Source of the DNA: Bradyrhizobium sp. Rc3b
Lineage (GTDB): Bacteria > Pseudomonadota > Alphaproteobacteria > Rhizobiales > Xanthobacteraceae
Assembly: GCF_900114915.1 (NCBI RefSeq)
Contig: NZ_FOUS01000011.1
Location: 186,001 to 250,000 of the forward strand
Length of the DNA: 64,000 nt
Direction: 5' to 3'
Positions 34,627-42,971 of the stretch are shown piece by piece. Numbering within the stretch: the first letter of the stretch is position 1; every line of letters begins with the position of its first letter. The notes beneath the pieces were generated by a model. The model was not told the DNA's origin. It searched no databases and saw nothing but the letters and a program-made list of their open reading frames with translations. The translations under genes and the position numbers were made by a program.

Positions 34627-35325
34627 TCAGGCCAGCTTCTTGACTTCCGGCCCCGCCGGCTGATGCATCGCCGCGTGCTCAGCATCCGCGATCCACGGCT
34701 GCTGGTTCACCATCGGTAGCCGCCAGACCTTGCGCTCGGGAGTGGCGAAATAATCCAGCCGCGTCACCGAGCAATTGTCGATGTCGAACGACAATCCCCG
34801 CTCCGGCTGGCCGTCGAGCGCGAGCCCCAGCGCCGCCTTGATGGTGCCGCCATGCGCGACCGCGATGATGTCCTGGCCTCCCGCCTCAGCGTTGATCCGC
34901 TCGATGGTGCGGCGCGTGCGGTTGTAGAGATCCATGAAGCTCTCGCCGCCGGGCGCGGGCTCGTTGATGTCGGCAAACCAGCTCGTGCCGACGGGTCGGC
35001 TGGCGACGAACTGGGCGCGGTTCATGCCCTGCCAGCGGCCGAGATTTTGCTCGGCGAGGTCCGCTTCCCATTTCATCGATTCAGGTCTTGGGAAGCCGGC
35101 CGCCCAGATCGCTTCCGCGGTCTGGTGCGTGCGCATCAGATTGCTCGAATACCAGACCGCCGCGCGTGGCAGCACCTTGGCAACAGCGTTGAACACATAG
35201 GTATCGCTGGTGTCGCAGGCGATGTCGCTTTGTCCGTAGATGTTGCCGCCGTCATTGCGCACCGGCGCGTGACGGACCCACCACCACCGTGTCATGACCA
35301 CATTGGGCTTGTCTGCGCCTGCCAT
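34627..35325 (-). CDS. Histidine phosphatase family protein (phosphoglycerate mutase-like)
   Basis: A 232-residue branch-1/2 histidine phosphatase. The catalytic RH motif is WWVRHAPVRNDGG at about residues 16-28, the phosphate-binding Arg lies in SSNLMRTHQTAEAI, and the second His lies in VAHGGTIKAALG. Probably a small-molecule phosphatase. It is divergent from the SDR at 35462, with a 14-bp palindrome between them. Confidence 0.85.
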   Translation of the reverse strand: MAGADKPNVVMTRWWWVRHAPVRNDGGNIYGQSDIACDTSDTYVFNAVAKVLPRAAVWYSSNLMRTHQTAEAIWAAGFPRPESMKWEADLAEQNLGRWQGMNRAQFVASRPVGTSWFADINEPAPGGESFMDLYNRTRRTIERINAEAGGQDIIAVAHGGTIKAALGLALDGQPERGLSFDIDNCSVTRLDYFATPERKVWRLPMVNQQPWIADAEHAAMHQPAGPEVKKLA

Positions 35326-35372
35326 CGAAACCCTTCCATCCCGTTTGATGTCGCTGTACGTCAGGTGTGAAC

Positions 35373-35386
35373 GTGTCTCAAGACAC
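35373..35386. promoter_or_regulatory. 14-bp perfect palindrome, possible repressor operator
   Basis: GTGTCTCAAGACAC has perfect 6-bp arms around a 2-bp centre and lies in the 136-bp gap between the divergent phosphatase and SDR genes. Its size fits a TetR-type operator. No regulator gene is adjacent, so the assignment is tentative. Confidence 0.4.
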
Positions 35387-35461
35387 TTTTACCGTTTGAA
35401 ATCTTGTTTGAAATTCCGTCGCGCGGCAAGCGTCGCGTGAGGCACCACAGGAGAGAAACGC

Positions 35462-36247
35462 ATGGGCCGTCTGCAAGGCAAATCCGTCATCATCACCGGC
35501 GCCGGCAGCGGCATCGGTCGCGCCGCCGCGCTGCTGTTCACCCGGGAAGGCGCCAAGCTGATCGCGGTCGATCGCACCGAGGCGGTGAAGGAGACCGTCG
35601 ACGAGGTGAAGAAGGCCGGCGGCGTCGCGGAAGCCATGATCGCGGACGCGGGCTCCGAGACGGACGTCATCGCCGTGATCGACAAGGCGGTGAAGACCCA
35701 CGGGCGACTCGACGTGATCTGGGCCAATGCCGGCGTCAGCGGCGGGCTCGTCCCGCTCGGCGAGCAAACCGTAGAGCATTGGCAGGAGGTCTTGCGCGTC
35801 AATCTGATCGGCCCGTTCCTCGCCGTGAAGCACGCGATGCCGCACATGGTGAAGCAGCAGTCCGGCGCGATCGTGCTGACCGCGTCCGTCGCAGGCCTCA
35901 AGGCCGGTGCCAGCGGGCATCCCTATGCCGCAAGCAAGGCCGGCGTGATCAGCCTGGTGCAGACCACGGCGTATTCGCTCACCGGCACCGGCGTGCGCAT
36001 CAACGCGGTGTGCCCGGGCCTGATCGAAACAGGCATGACAAAACCGATCTTCGACCGCGCCAAGGAGCGCGGCACCCAGGACAAGATCGGCCAGCTCAAT
36101 CCGCTCAAGCGCCCCGGTCAACCGCACGAGCTCGCAGCGATGGGGTTGTTTTTGGCCAGCGACGAAGCCTCGTATGTGAACGGCCAGGCGTTCCCGGTCG
36201 ACGGTGGCCTCACCGCGTCGATGCCGTATACGGGCAAGCCGGTTTAA
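35462..36247 (+). CDS. Short-chain dehydrogenase/reductase (SDR)
   Basis: A 261-residue classical SDR with IITGAGSGIGRAAALLF for the cofactor, WANAGVSGG, catalytic Ser in TASVAGLKAG, and the Tyr-x-x-x-Lys motif in YAASKAGVI. The C-terminus FPVDGGLTAS is normal. ATG 35462 follows the AGGAGAG ribosome site. A substrate cannot be deduced. Confidence 0.92.
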   Translation: MGRLQGKSVIITGAGSGIGRAAALLFTREGAKLIAVDRTEAVKETVDEVKKAGGVAEAMIADAGSETDVIAVIDKAVKTHGRLDVIWANAGVSGGLVPLGEQTVEHWQEVLRVNLIGPFLAVKHAMPHMVKQQSGAIVLTASVAGLKAGASGHPYAASKAGVISLVQTTAYSLTGTGVRINAVCPGLIETGMTKPIFDRAKERGTQDKIGQLNPLKRPGQPHELAAMGLFLASDEASYVNGQAFPVDGGLTASMPYTGKPV

Positions 36248-36377
36248 CTCTCGCGTGTCCCGGACGCGCTGCAGCGTTCTTACGCTGCTGCGCAGCGTCC
36301 AGCGCACGAGAGGCGAGTTTGGCAGCTCTCTCCACATCGTCATTGCGATGCTCCAGTGCAGATCCAGCCGCCGTGCC

Positions 36378-36470
36378 GTAGGGTGGGCAAAGGCGCATAG
36401 CAGCGCCGTGCCCACGATCTCCTCTCCATGAGCCACAGGGCGTGGGCACGCTGTGCTTTGCCCACCCTAC
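36378..36470. repeat. Palindromic repeat, GTAGGGTGGGCAAAG family, copy 1
   Basis: The left arm starts GTAGGGTGGGCAAAG (36378) and ends GTGCCCAC (36414). The right arm reads GTGGGCACGC then CTTTGCCCACCCTAC (ending 36470), the inverse complement of the left arm. The same family recurs at 38468-38557 on the other side of argE. Confidence 0.75.
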
Positions 36471-37109
36471 GAGATCGAGATCGTGGCACGTAGCTCAAAC
36501 CGCAGACACACCCTCGCATCCTCGCGGCTCATCTCGCCCGAGCTTTGCTTCATCTCTTCACCCTCAATTGAAAGAGGGCGCAGGGAAGACCGGGAGCCCG
36601 CTGGCACCCGAGGTCCACTGTGCGAAACCTGCGTGAACAAGAAGCTGCACAGCGGCATACAGGTGTAGCCAGGACATCCCGGCCTTCCCTGCGCAGTGGG
36701 CTTACGGCTTATGTCGCGCTCTCCCCGGGGAGCGTTGCACTATTGCCCCCGTCGCCTTGCGGATGGCTGGCGGATGCGTCCGGTTGGACGACACCCATCA
36801 CCACAAGACTTGACGCACAGACCCCGGGCGTCAGGACCACACGATTTTGCCGTACGCTAGAATCACACCGGTCGTGTGCGCGACGCCATCGCTCACGGTT
36901 CCCCGCCCTGCGAAGCTGTTCGCGCCGATGTCACCTGCGTCCACCGCCACCCGGCCCGCGTTCGTGACGATCGCGATACGCCCCTCTTCCTTGGGCCGGG
37001 TTGCCGCGACACATACGCCATTTCCGAATTTCGGTAAAGTGGAATATTTTTGTCGCCGCGCGTTGACCCAGGGCTCGCGTGTTTTGCCCGCCGGGCAGCG
37101 CAAGATCTT

Positions 37110-37197
37110 GTAGCCCGGATGAAGCGCAGCGTAATCCGGGAGTCCTGTCACGAAGCACGAAGGCCCCGGATTGCGCTTCGCTCCATCCGGCTACGGG
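37110..37197. repeat. Palindromic repeat, TAGCCCGGATGAAGCGCAGC family
   Basis: TAGCCCGGATGAAGCGCAGC on the left matches the inverse complement of the right arm, which ends CGCTCCATCCGGCTACGGG, over about 30 bp with a few mismatches. It is typical of rhizobial intergenic palindromes and lies just before argE. Confidence 0.7.
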
Positions 37198-37283
37198 TTT
37201 GTGTTGATTTGCGCAATCAGCCACCGCGTTGGTATGGTTCCTGCAAGCACTGCAGCCTCCATACTCCCTGACAGAACGAGACA

Positions 37284-38462
37284 ATGCCAAGCTCAAGACC
37301 CGACCGTATCCGCAAACTCCTCGCCGACCTCGTCGGCTTCGACACCGTCAGCGACCGCACCAACCTGCCCCTGATTGCCCATATCGAGAGCTACCTCGCC
37401 GCGTTCGGCGTCAAGGGCGAGCGCATCACCGACGTAACAGGGCAAAAGGCCTCGCTTTGGGTCTCGATCGGCCCTGAAGATCGCCCCGGTTTCGTGCTGT
37501 CAGGCCATACCGACGTCGTGCCGGTGGCGGGCCAGGACTGGAGCCACGATCCGTTCAGGCTGGTCGAGCGCGACGGCAAGCTCTACGGCCGCGGCACCAC
37601 TGACATGAAGGGTTTTGTCGCGGTGTGCCTCGCCATGGTGCCGGAGATGCTGGAGGCCAAGCTCGCAACGCCAATTCATCTGGCGATCTCCTACGACGAG
37701 GAGATCGGCTGCGTCGGCGTGCGGCCGATGCTCGGCGAGGTCGCGAAGAAACGGATCATACCGCTCGGCGCCTTCATCGGCGAGCCAACCGAGATGAAGG
37801 TCATCATCGGCCACAAGGGCAAGCACGGCGTGCGCGCAACCTTCCGCGGCCTCGCCCGCCACTCCTCGATCGCGCCCGACGGCGTCAACGCGATCGAATA
37901 TGCCGCCGAGCTGATCGTTGAGATCCGCCGCCGCGCCGTGGCGCTCGCAGCCGTGCGAGCGACCGACAGCCTCTACGACGTTCCGCATTCGACGCTGCTC
38001 ACCAGCATCGTGCATGGCGGCGCGGCGCTGAACATCGTGCCTGATACCTGCACGGTGGATTTCGAATGCCGCGGAATCGGCATCACCGAGTCCAGGGAGG
38101 TGACGGATGCGATCGTCGCCTGGGCCAGGGCCGAGCTCGAGCCGGCGATGAAGGCGCGGCATCCGGAGTGCGGCATCGATTTCGAAGAGATCCTCGACTA
38201 TCCCGCCCTCGACACCGCCGCCGACGCCGCCATCGTCACGCTCGCCAAGAGCCTTGCAGGGCGCAACGACCACGCCAAGGTCGCCTTCGGCACCGAGGCC
38301 AGCCTGTTCGCCAGCATGGCCGACATCCCATCCGTGGTGATCGGCCCGGGCTCGATCGCGCAGGCGCATACGCCGGATGAATTCGTGGAGATGGCGGAGC
38401 TGGAGAAGTGTGCGGGGTTCGTGGAGAGACTGATCGCGCATTGTGCGAAGGCGGCGTCGTAG
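37284..38462 (+). CDS. argE: Acetylornithine deacetylase
   Basis: A 392-residue M20-family metallopeptidase with SGHTDVVPVAGQDW (metal His), YGRGTTDMKGF (bridging Asp) and SYDEEIGCVGVRPM (catalytic and metal Glu pair). FIGEPTEMKVIIGHKGK and the central dimerisation domain follow. The length and the GEPT motif fit ArgE, which frees ornithine from N-acetylornithine in arginine synthesis. Related deacylases of the same family are the main alternative. It is flanked by intergenic repeats and stands alone. Confidence 0.85.
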   Translation: MPSSRPDRIRKLLADLVGFDTVSDRTNLPLIAHIESYLAAFGVKGERITDVTGQKASLWVSIGPEDRPGFVLSGHTDVVPVAGQDWSHDPFRLVERDGKLYGRGTTDMKGFVAVCLAMVPEMLEAKLATPIHLAISYDEEIGCVGVRPMLGEVAKKRIIPLGAFIGEPTEMKVIIGHKGKHGVRATFRGLARHSSIAPDGVNAIEYAAELIVEIRRRAVALAAVRATDSLYDVPHSTLLTSIVHGGAALNIVPDTCTVDFECRGIGITESREVTDAIVAWARAELEPAMKARHPECGIDFEEILDYPALDTAADAAIVTLAKSLAGRNDHAKVAFGTEASLFASMADIPSVVIGPGSIAQAHTPDEFVEMAELEKCAGFVERLIAHCAKAAS

Positions 38463-38467
38463 GTGCC

Positions 38468-38557
38468 GTAGGGTGCGCAAAGCGAAGCGTGCCCACCATT
38501 AGGCTGCGATCACGGGGAGATCGTTGGCACAGCGCTGCGCGCTTTTGCCCACCCTAC
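38468..38557. repeat. Palindromic repeat, GTAGGGTGGGCAAAG family, copy 2
   Basis: GTAGGGTGCGCAAAGCGAAG at the left is mirrored by GCGCTTTTGCCCACCCTAC at the right (ending 38557). It is the same family as 36378-36470 with diverged arms and a different loop. It follows the argE stop directly, where it could form an RNA hairpin. Confidence 0.7.
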
Positions 38558-38590
38558 GAGAGCTGTCAGGGGACTTGTGGCCCGCCTCCT

Positions 38591-38676
38591 CGTCATTGCG
38601 AGGAGCCCTTGCGACGAAGCAATCCAGGCTGCCCCGCGGAAATGGTCTGGATTGCTTCGCTACGCTCGCAATGACG
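38591..38676. repeat. Palindromic repeat, CGTCATTGCGAGGAGC family
   Basis: CGTCATTGCGAGGAGC and GCGACGAAGCAATCCAG on the left pair with CTGGATTGCTTCGC and CGCAATGACG on the right. This is a third repeat type, adjacent to the previous one between argE and the APH gene. Confidence 0.75.
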
Positions 38677-38739
38677 GAGTGTGTGGCGAGAGTGGCGCAA
38701 GAAAAAAGCGCGGCCACACCGACCGCGCCTTCGTCGTTC

Positions 38740-39798
38740 CTACACCGCGCCGGCCTTCTGCGCGTATTCCCATGAGGCCTGCGACAGCGGCACGGTGCGC
38801 TTGGCTGACTCCAGCGCCTTGGCGTTGGCGGCGGTGCCGTCGCGGACGCGGCCGGCGATGCCTTGGGTGATGCCGGCGAGACGGAACAGATTGTAGGCGA
38901 AGTACCAGTTGAGATCAGGCACCGTCATCTTGGTGACGTTGCAATAGATCTGCGCAGCTTCTTCCACGCTCGGGATGTTGAGCGCCTTGAGGTCCGCGCC
39001 CTGCAGGCCCGGCATGATCCACTGCATCAACAGGTAGGTGAAGTCGGCCATGGGATCGCCGAGCGTCGACAGCTCCCAGTCCAGCACGGCCTGTACGCGC
39101 GGTTCCGTCGCGTGGAAAATCATGTTGTCGAGACGATAGTCGCCATGGACGATCGAGACGCGGGCCTGCTCCGGCACCGTCTTGGGCAGCCATTCGGCGA
39201 CCTTCTCGAACTCCGGAATGTGCTGCGTCTCTGACGCGCGATACTGCTTGGTCCAGCGGTCGATCTGGCGCGCGAAATAATTGCCGGGCTTGCCGAACTC
39301 GCCGAGCCCGATCGCCGTGGGATCGTACATGTGGAGCTTCGCCAGCGTCTCGATCTTGCTGGTGAAGATCTTGCGCCGCGCATCGCCATCCTGGCTCGGC
39401 AGTGTCGGATCCCAGAACACCCGGCCCTCCTCCATCGACATGATGTAGAAGGCCGCGCCGATGACGCTGTCGTCCTGGCACAGCGCATAGGCGTGCGCGA
39501 CGGGAAAGCCCTGCTTGCCGAGCGCCGCGATCACCCGATATTCGCGATCGACCGCGTGCGCCGAGGGCAGTAATTTGCCGAACGGCTTGCGGCGCATCAC
39601 GTAGGAACGGTTCGGCGTGTTCAGCCGGTAGGTCGGATTGGACTGGCCGCCCCTGAACTGGAGCACGACCAGCGGCCCCTGATAGCCTTCGACGTTGTCG
39701 CGCATCCAGGCTTCGAGCCGCATCTCGTCGAAGCGATGACGCTCCTCGACCGGCTTGGTGCCCGAGAACTCTTCGTCTTTCCTGACGCCGTCAGCCAC
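38740..39798 (-). CDS. APH-fold phosphotransferase family protein associated with acyl-CoA dehydrogenase
   Basis: A 352-residue kinase-fold protein with VLQFRGGQSNPTY (P-loop-like), VMRRKP (Lys), the catalytic loop IVHGDYRLDNMIF, and the metal Asp in VLDWELSTLGDP. In mammalian ACAD10/11 an APH domain of this kind is fused to an acyl-CoA dehydrogenase. Here the dehydrogenase is the next gene upstream, so the two may act on 4-hydroxyacyl or similar chains. That substrate is inference from the fused relatives. Starts at GTG 39796-39798. Confidence 0.85.
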   Translation of the reverse strand: MADGVRKDEEFSGTKPVEERHRFDEMRLEAWMRDNVEGYQGPLVVLQFRGGQSNPTYRLNTPNRSYVMRRKPFGKLLPSAHAVDREYRVIAALGKQGFPVAHAYALCQDDSVIGAAFYIMSMEEGRVFWDPTLPSQDGDARRKIFTSKIETLAKLHMYDPTAIGLGEFGKPGNYFARQIDRWTKQYRASETQHIPEFEKVAEWLPKTVPEQARVSIVHGDYRLDNMIFHATEPRVQAVLDWELSTLGDPMADFTYLLMQWIMPGLQGADLKALNIPSVEEAAQIYCNVTKMTVPDLNWYFAYNLFRLAGITQGIAGRVRDGTAANAKALESAKRTVPLSQASWEYAQKAGAV

Positions 39799-39938
39799 GA
39801 TGACGCTCCCTCTTCAGTCCTGACCATTTCAGGTCGAGCATGATCCTAATCGGTAACCGCTGACGCACTTGCGTCAAGCGGTCACCGCATCATGCCCTGC
39901 CGTTTCTTCAGATCGGGAGCGCCTCCCGGCTCTCCCTC

Positions 39939-41174
39939 TTAGTGACCGGGAGAGTTTGCATACTTCCGAACCTCAAGTCTGGCAATGGCGCGATTGTGCA
40001 CCTCGTCCGGACCGTCGGCGAGACGGAGCGTGCGGATGTGGGCGTAGTCCTTGGCAAGGCCCGCCTCGTCCGAGACACCGGCGCCGCCGAAAGCCTGGAT
40101 CGCCTCGTCGATGATCTTCAGCGCCATGTTGGGCGCTGCGACCTTGATCATGGCGATCTCGGCCTGCGCGGTCTTGTTGCCGACCTTGTCCATCATGTCG
40201 GCGGCCTTGAGGCAGAGCAGGCGCGTCATCTCGATATTGGTGCGGGCATCGCCGATGCGCTGCTCCCACACGCTGTGCTCGACAATCTTCTTGCCGAAGG
40301 CGCTGCGCGAGGACAGGCGCTTCACCATCTTCTCAAGCGCCTCCTCGGCCTTGCCGATGGTGCGCATGCAGTGATGGATGCGGCCCGGGCCGAGCCGGCC
40401 CTGCGCGATCTCGAAGCCACGGCCTTCGCCGAGCAGGATGTTCTCTTTCGGCACCCTGACGTTCTCCAGCAACACCTGGGCATGGCCGTGCGGCGCGTCG
40501 TCGAAGCCGAACACGGGCAACATCTTCTCGACCTTGATGCCGGGCGTGTCGAGCGGAACCAGGATCTGCGACTGCTGTTGATGCTTGGCCGCCTTGAAAT
40601 CGGTCTTGCCCATCAGGATCGCGATCTTGCAGCGGGGATCGCCGACGCCGGACGACCACCATTTGCGGCCATTGATGACGTAATGATCGCCATCCTTCTC
40701 GATGCGGGTTTCGATGTTGGTTGCGTCCGAGGAGGCCACCGCCGGTTCCGTCATCAGGAAGGCGGAGCGGATCTCGCCGTCCATCAGCGGGCGCAGCCAT
40801 TTGCGCTTCTGCTCCTTGGAGCCGTAGCGGATGAACACTTCCATGTTGCCGGTGTCGGGCGCGGAACAGTTGAACACTTCCGAGGCCCAGGTGATGCGGC
40901 CCATCTCTTCCGACAGCAGCGCGTATTCCAGATTGGTCAGTCCCGCGCCGCGGAATTCGTCGTCCTCATGCTCGCTCGGCGGCATGAACATGTTCCAGAG
41001 GCCTTCGGCCTTCGCCTTCTTCTTGAGGTCCTCGAGGATCGGGATCACCTTCCAGCGCTCGCCGGCATGATCCTGCTGGTCATAGATCGGCACCGCCGGG
41101 CGCACGTGCTTGGCCATGAAGGACCGCACGCGGTCGAGCCATTCCTTCTGCTTGGGGGACAGATCGAAATCCAT
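39939..41174 (-). CDS. Acyl-CoA dehydrogenase family protein (ACAD10/11-like)
   Basis: A 411-residue FAD enzyme. MDFDLSPKQKEWLDRVRSF opens the N-terminal helical domain, FLMTEPAVASSDATNIET is the substrate and FAD strand, and RIHHCMRTIGKAEEALEKM and QAFGGAGVSDEAGLAKDYA belong to the C-terminal domain. Probably the partner of the APH-fold kinase downstream. I chose ATG 41172-41174; longer frames add unrelated sequence. A perfect 10-bp hairpin (41243-41267) lies upstream of its start, near the shared TetR control region. Confidence 0.92.
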   Translation of the reverse strand: MDFDLSPKQKEWLDRVRSFMAKHVRPAVPIYDQQDHAGERWKVIPILEDLKKKAKAEGLWNMFMPPSEHEDDEFRGAGLTNLEYALLSEEMGRITWASEVFNCSAPDTGNMEVFIRYGSKEQKRKWLRPLMDGEIRSAFLMTEPAVASSDATNIETRIEKDGDHYVINGRKWWSSGVGDPRCKIAILMGKTDFKAAKHQQQSQILVPLDTPGIKVEKMLPVFGFDDAPHGHAQVLLENVRVPKENILLGEGRGFEIAQGRLGPGRIHHCMRTIGKAEEALEKMVKRLSSRSAFGKKIVEHSVWEQRIGDARTNIEMTRLLCLKAADMMDKVGNKTAQAEIAMIKVAAPNMALKIIDEAIQAFGGAGVSDEAGLAKDYAHIRTLRLADGPDEVHNRAIARLEVRKYANSPGH

Positions 41175-41312
41175 GGGACGCTCCTCGTCTCTCTTCTGCG
41201 AAGCTGTTTGCCTCGCGAGCCTGTTTTGCGCCGGACCGTCCGGCCCGCAAGCGCACAGCTTGCGGGCGCTTCGGAACCGGCTTCGCGAGTTGCGAACGAG
41301 TCCCGATTGCGA

Positions 41313-41358
41313 TTGACATCTCCGGCCTTCAAACGATAGTTTCATACAACTGTTTGAA
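41313..41358 (+). promoter_or_regulatory. tetR promoter overlapped by an inverted repeat (candidate operator)
   Basis: TTGACA (41313-41318) and GATAGT (41335-41340) are 16 bp apart on the plus strand. TTCAAAC (41328-41334) and GTTTGAA (41352-41358) are perfect inverse complements across the -10. AGTT and AACT form a second inner pair. Repression of both divergent units by the TetR protein is the simple reading. Confidence 0.55.
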
Positions 41359-41386
41359 TTGCAACTCCCTCCCCTCCGGGACATCC

Positions 41387-42049
41387 ATGGCCAGCGATCA
41401 TACGAGATCTGCCATTCTCGCCGCCGCCGAACGGCTCTACGCCGATCGCGGCTTCGGCGACGTGACGCTGCGCGACATCGTCGCGGAGGCGGGCGTCAAC
41501 CTCGCGGCGGTGAACTATCATTTCGGCTCGAAGGATGAGCTGATCGCGGAATTATTCGTCACCCGCTCGATCGCCACCAACCGCGAGCGCCTGCGCGAAT
41601 TGAAGGCGGCGGAAGAGCAAGGCGGCGGCCGTGCACCGATCGAGGTGATCTTGCACGCGCTGGTCGGGCCGACCTTGCGCGGCTGCCTCGGGCCTGAGAA
41701 CCAGCGCTCGACCGCAGCGCGCTTCATGATCCGCGCCTCGATCGAATCCGTGCCGCCGATCCGCCGCATCAAGAACCGCGAGATCGACCATTTGCGCAAA
41801 TTCGCCGGCGCGATGCGCCGTGCCCTGCCCGACCGCAGCGACGTCGATATCTACTGGGGCCTCAACTTCGCGCTCGCGATGGCGCACCACACCATCCGCG
41901 AGAGCGAGCGGCTGACAAAACTGTCGGAAGGCAAATGCGACCTCGACGACGTCGAGGACGTGGTCGCGCGCGTGGTCAGCGTGGCCACGATGGCGCTGAC
42001 GGCGGGACGGGCGGAGACGAAGGCACCGGCGCGGGTCGCGGCGCGGTAG
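41387..42049 (+). CDS. TetR/AcrR-family transcriptional regulator
   Basis: A 220-residue TetR protein. The DNA-binding domain runs HTRSAILAAAERLYADRGF, then VTLRDIVAEAGVNLAAVNYH with the helix-turn-helix. The C-terminal ligand domain is all-helical. ATG 41387 follows a CTCCGGGAC-type leader. It is divergent from the acyl-CoA dehydrogenase, so it probably senses an acyl-CoA or related ligand and controls that operon and itself. Confidence 0.9.
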   Translation: MASDHTRSAILAAAERLYADRGFGDVTLRDIVAEAGVNLAAVNYHFGSKDELIAELFVTRSIATNRERLRELKAAEEQGGGRAPIEVILHALVGPTLRGCLGPENQRSTAARFMIRASIESVPPIRRIKNREIDHLRKFAGAMRRALPDRSDVDIYWGLNFALAMAHHTIRESERLTKLSEGKCDLDDVEDVVARVVSVATMALTAGRAETKAPARVAAR

Positions 42050-42053
42050 TCCC

Positions 42054-42446
42054 TCACATCATCGCGATGCAGTCGATCTCGACGTCGAAGGGGCCGAACC
42101 ATTCCGGCGTGCAGACGAAGATCCGCGCCGGCGGATCTTCAGGGAAATAGCGTGCATAGATGGCGTTGAACGCGGCGAAATGTTTCGTCGAGGTACAGTA
42201 GACGTTGCACTTCATGACGTTGTCGAGCGAGGCACCGGCCGTCTGGAGGCACAGCTTCATCTGCTCCATGACGATCTCGCTCTGCCGCTCGATCGGCATT
42301 TGCACGATCTCGCCCGTCTCCGGGTCGAACGGCGGCAGGCCCGAGACGAAGATCATGTTGCCGGCGCGCGTCACCGGCGAGACCGGTGCGTTGCGGCGGT
42401 CGAGAAAGGTCGAGATCGGTTCGACGCGGAGCGCTTCGCGTTTCAT
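42054..42446 (-). CDS. RidA/YjgF-family protein
   Basis: A 130-residue RidA-type protein with SPVTRAGNMIFVSGLPPFDP, QMKLCLQTAGASLDNVMKC and PPARIFVCTPEWFGPFDVEI. The Arg of PARIFV is at the place of the RidA active-site Arg. RidA hydrolyses reactive enamines or imines. This subgroup may act on another substrate. It is convergent with the tetR gene, 4 nt from its stop. Confidence 0.88.
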   Translation of the reverse strand: MKREALRVEPISTFLDRRNAPVSPVTRAGNMIFVSGLPPFDPETGEIVQMPIERQSEIVMEQMKLCLQTAGASLDNVMKCNVYCTSTKHFAAFNAIYARYFPEDPPARIFVCTPEWFGPFDVEIDCIAMM

Positions 42447-42543
42447 GCAGCCACCTTCGGTTCAAGCGAGACCGACGCCGGACTACATCATCCTGCAGCC
42501 GGCATGCTTCGCTTCTAATCGAAGTGTGGTTGTCGCGACGGGT

Positions 42544-42759
42544 TCAGGCCCGCTGCGGCATCTCCTCGGCCTCTTCCTTGGCGAGCAGCAGCAGCATCTC
42601 GATGCCCATCTCGCCTTCCTGCGGCGAGCGGATGAACTTGATCTCCTCGGCACTCTGCCGCAGTGCGGCAACGATGGCGACGGCCTGATTGGCGGTGGCC
42701 GCCTCGGTCGCCAGAATTGCCTTCTGGTCCTTGGCCTGGAACCCGATCGTGTAGGACAT
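42544..42759 (-). CDS. Small conserved-type hypothetical protein, 71 residues
   Basis: It starts MSYTIGFQAKDQKAILATEA and ends KEEAEEMPQRA, with an alternating pattern suggesting a small alpha/beta fold: a beta strand, then an Ala-rich helix (ATANQAVAIVAALRQSAEEI), then a strand and acidic helix. ATG 42757-42759 is preceded by a GGAGGGAAA ribosome site. It has the size and style of DUF2188-like small proteins, as has the 71-residue protein at 51361-51576. Function unknown. Confidence 0.7.
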   Translation of the reverse strand: MSYTIGFQAKDQKAILATEAATANQAVAIVAALRQSAEEIKFIRSPQEGEMGIEMLLLLAKEEAEEMPQRA

Positions 42760-42971
42760 CCATTTCCCTCCCGACGTTAGTGGAGAGATCGAAACAGAGT
42801 CTGGCGCGGAACGGAAGCCTGTGAGACTACGGACCGGAACTATCTGGGGATGGCGCGCAAGCCTCAGGCAAGCCCGAGCATCGCGCGCGCGTCCTCTGCG
42901 GCCGCCGCTTTGCTGCGAACCACCCTCTCCCACGAGGGAAGAGGGTAAGAGCGCACGCTGCTTCTGCTGAG

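Larger units (their letters stand above)
36248..37283. other. 1-kb intergenic region made of repeat-like sequence, no supported gene
   Basis: No coding frame here has a family resemblance or a good ribosome site. The segment from about 36480 to 36845 resembles a non-coding repeat I associate with many Bradyrhizobium genomes. That is from memory and was not tested. Two clear palindromic repeats inside this interval are listed separately. Confidence 0.5.

Noticed and set aside
36831..37151. A 106-codon minus-strand frame in the argE upstream gap
   Set aside because: Weak start context, unusual composition and its position within repeat-like sequence argue against a gene; it looks like a repeat shared by many loci.
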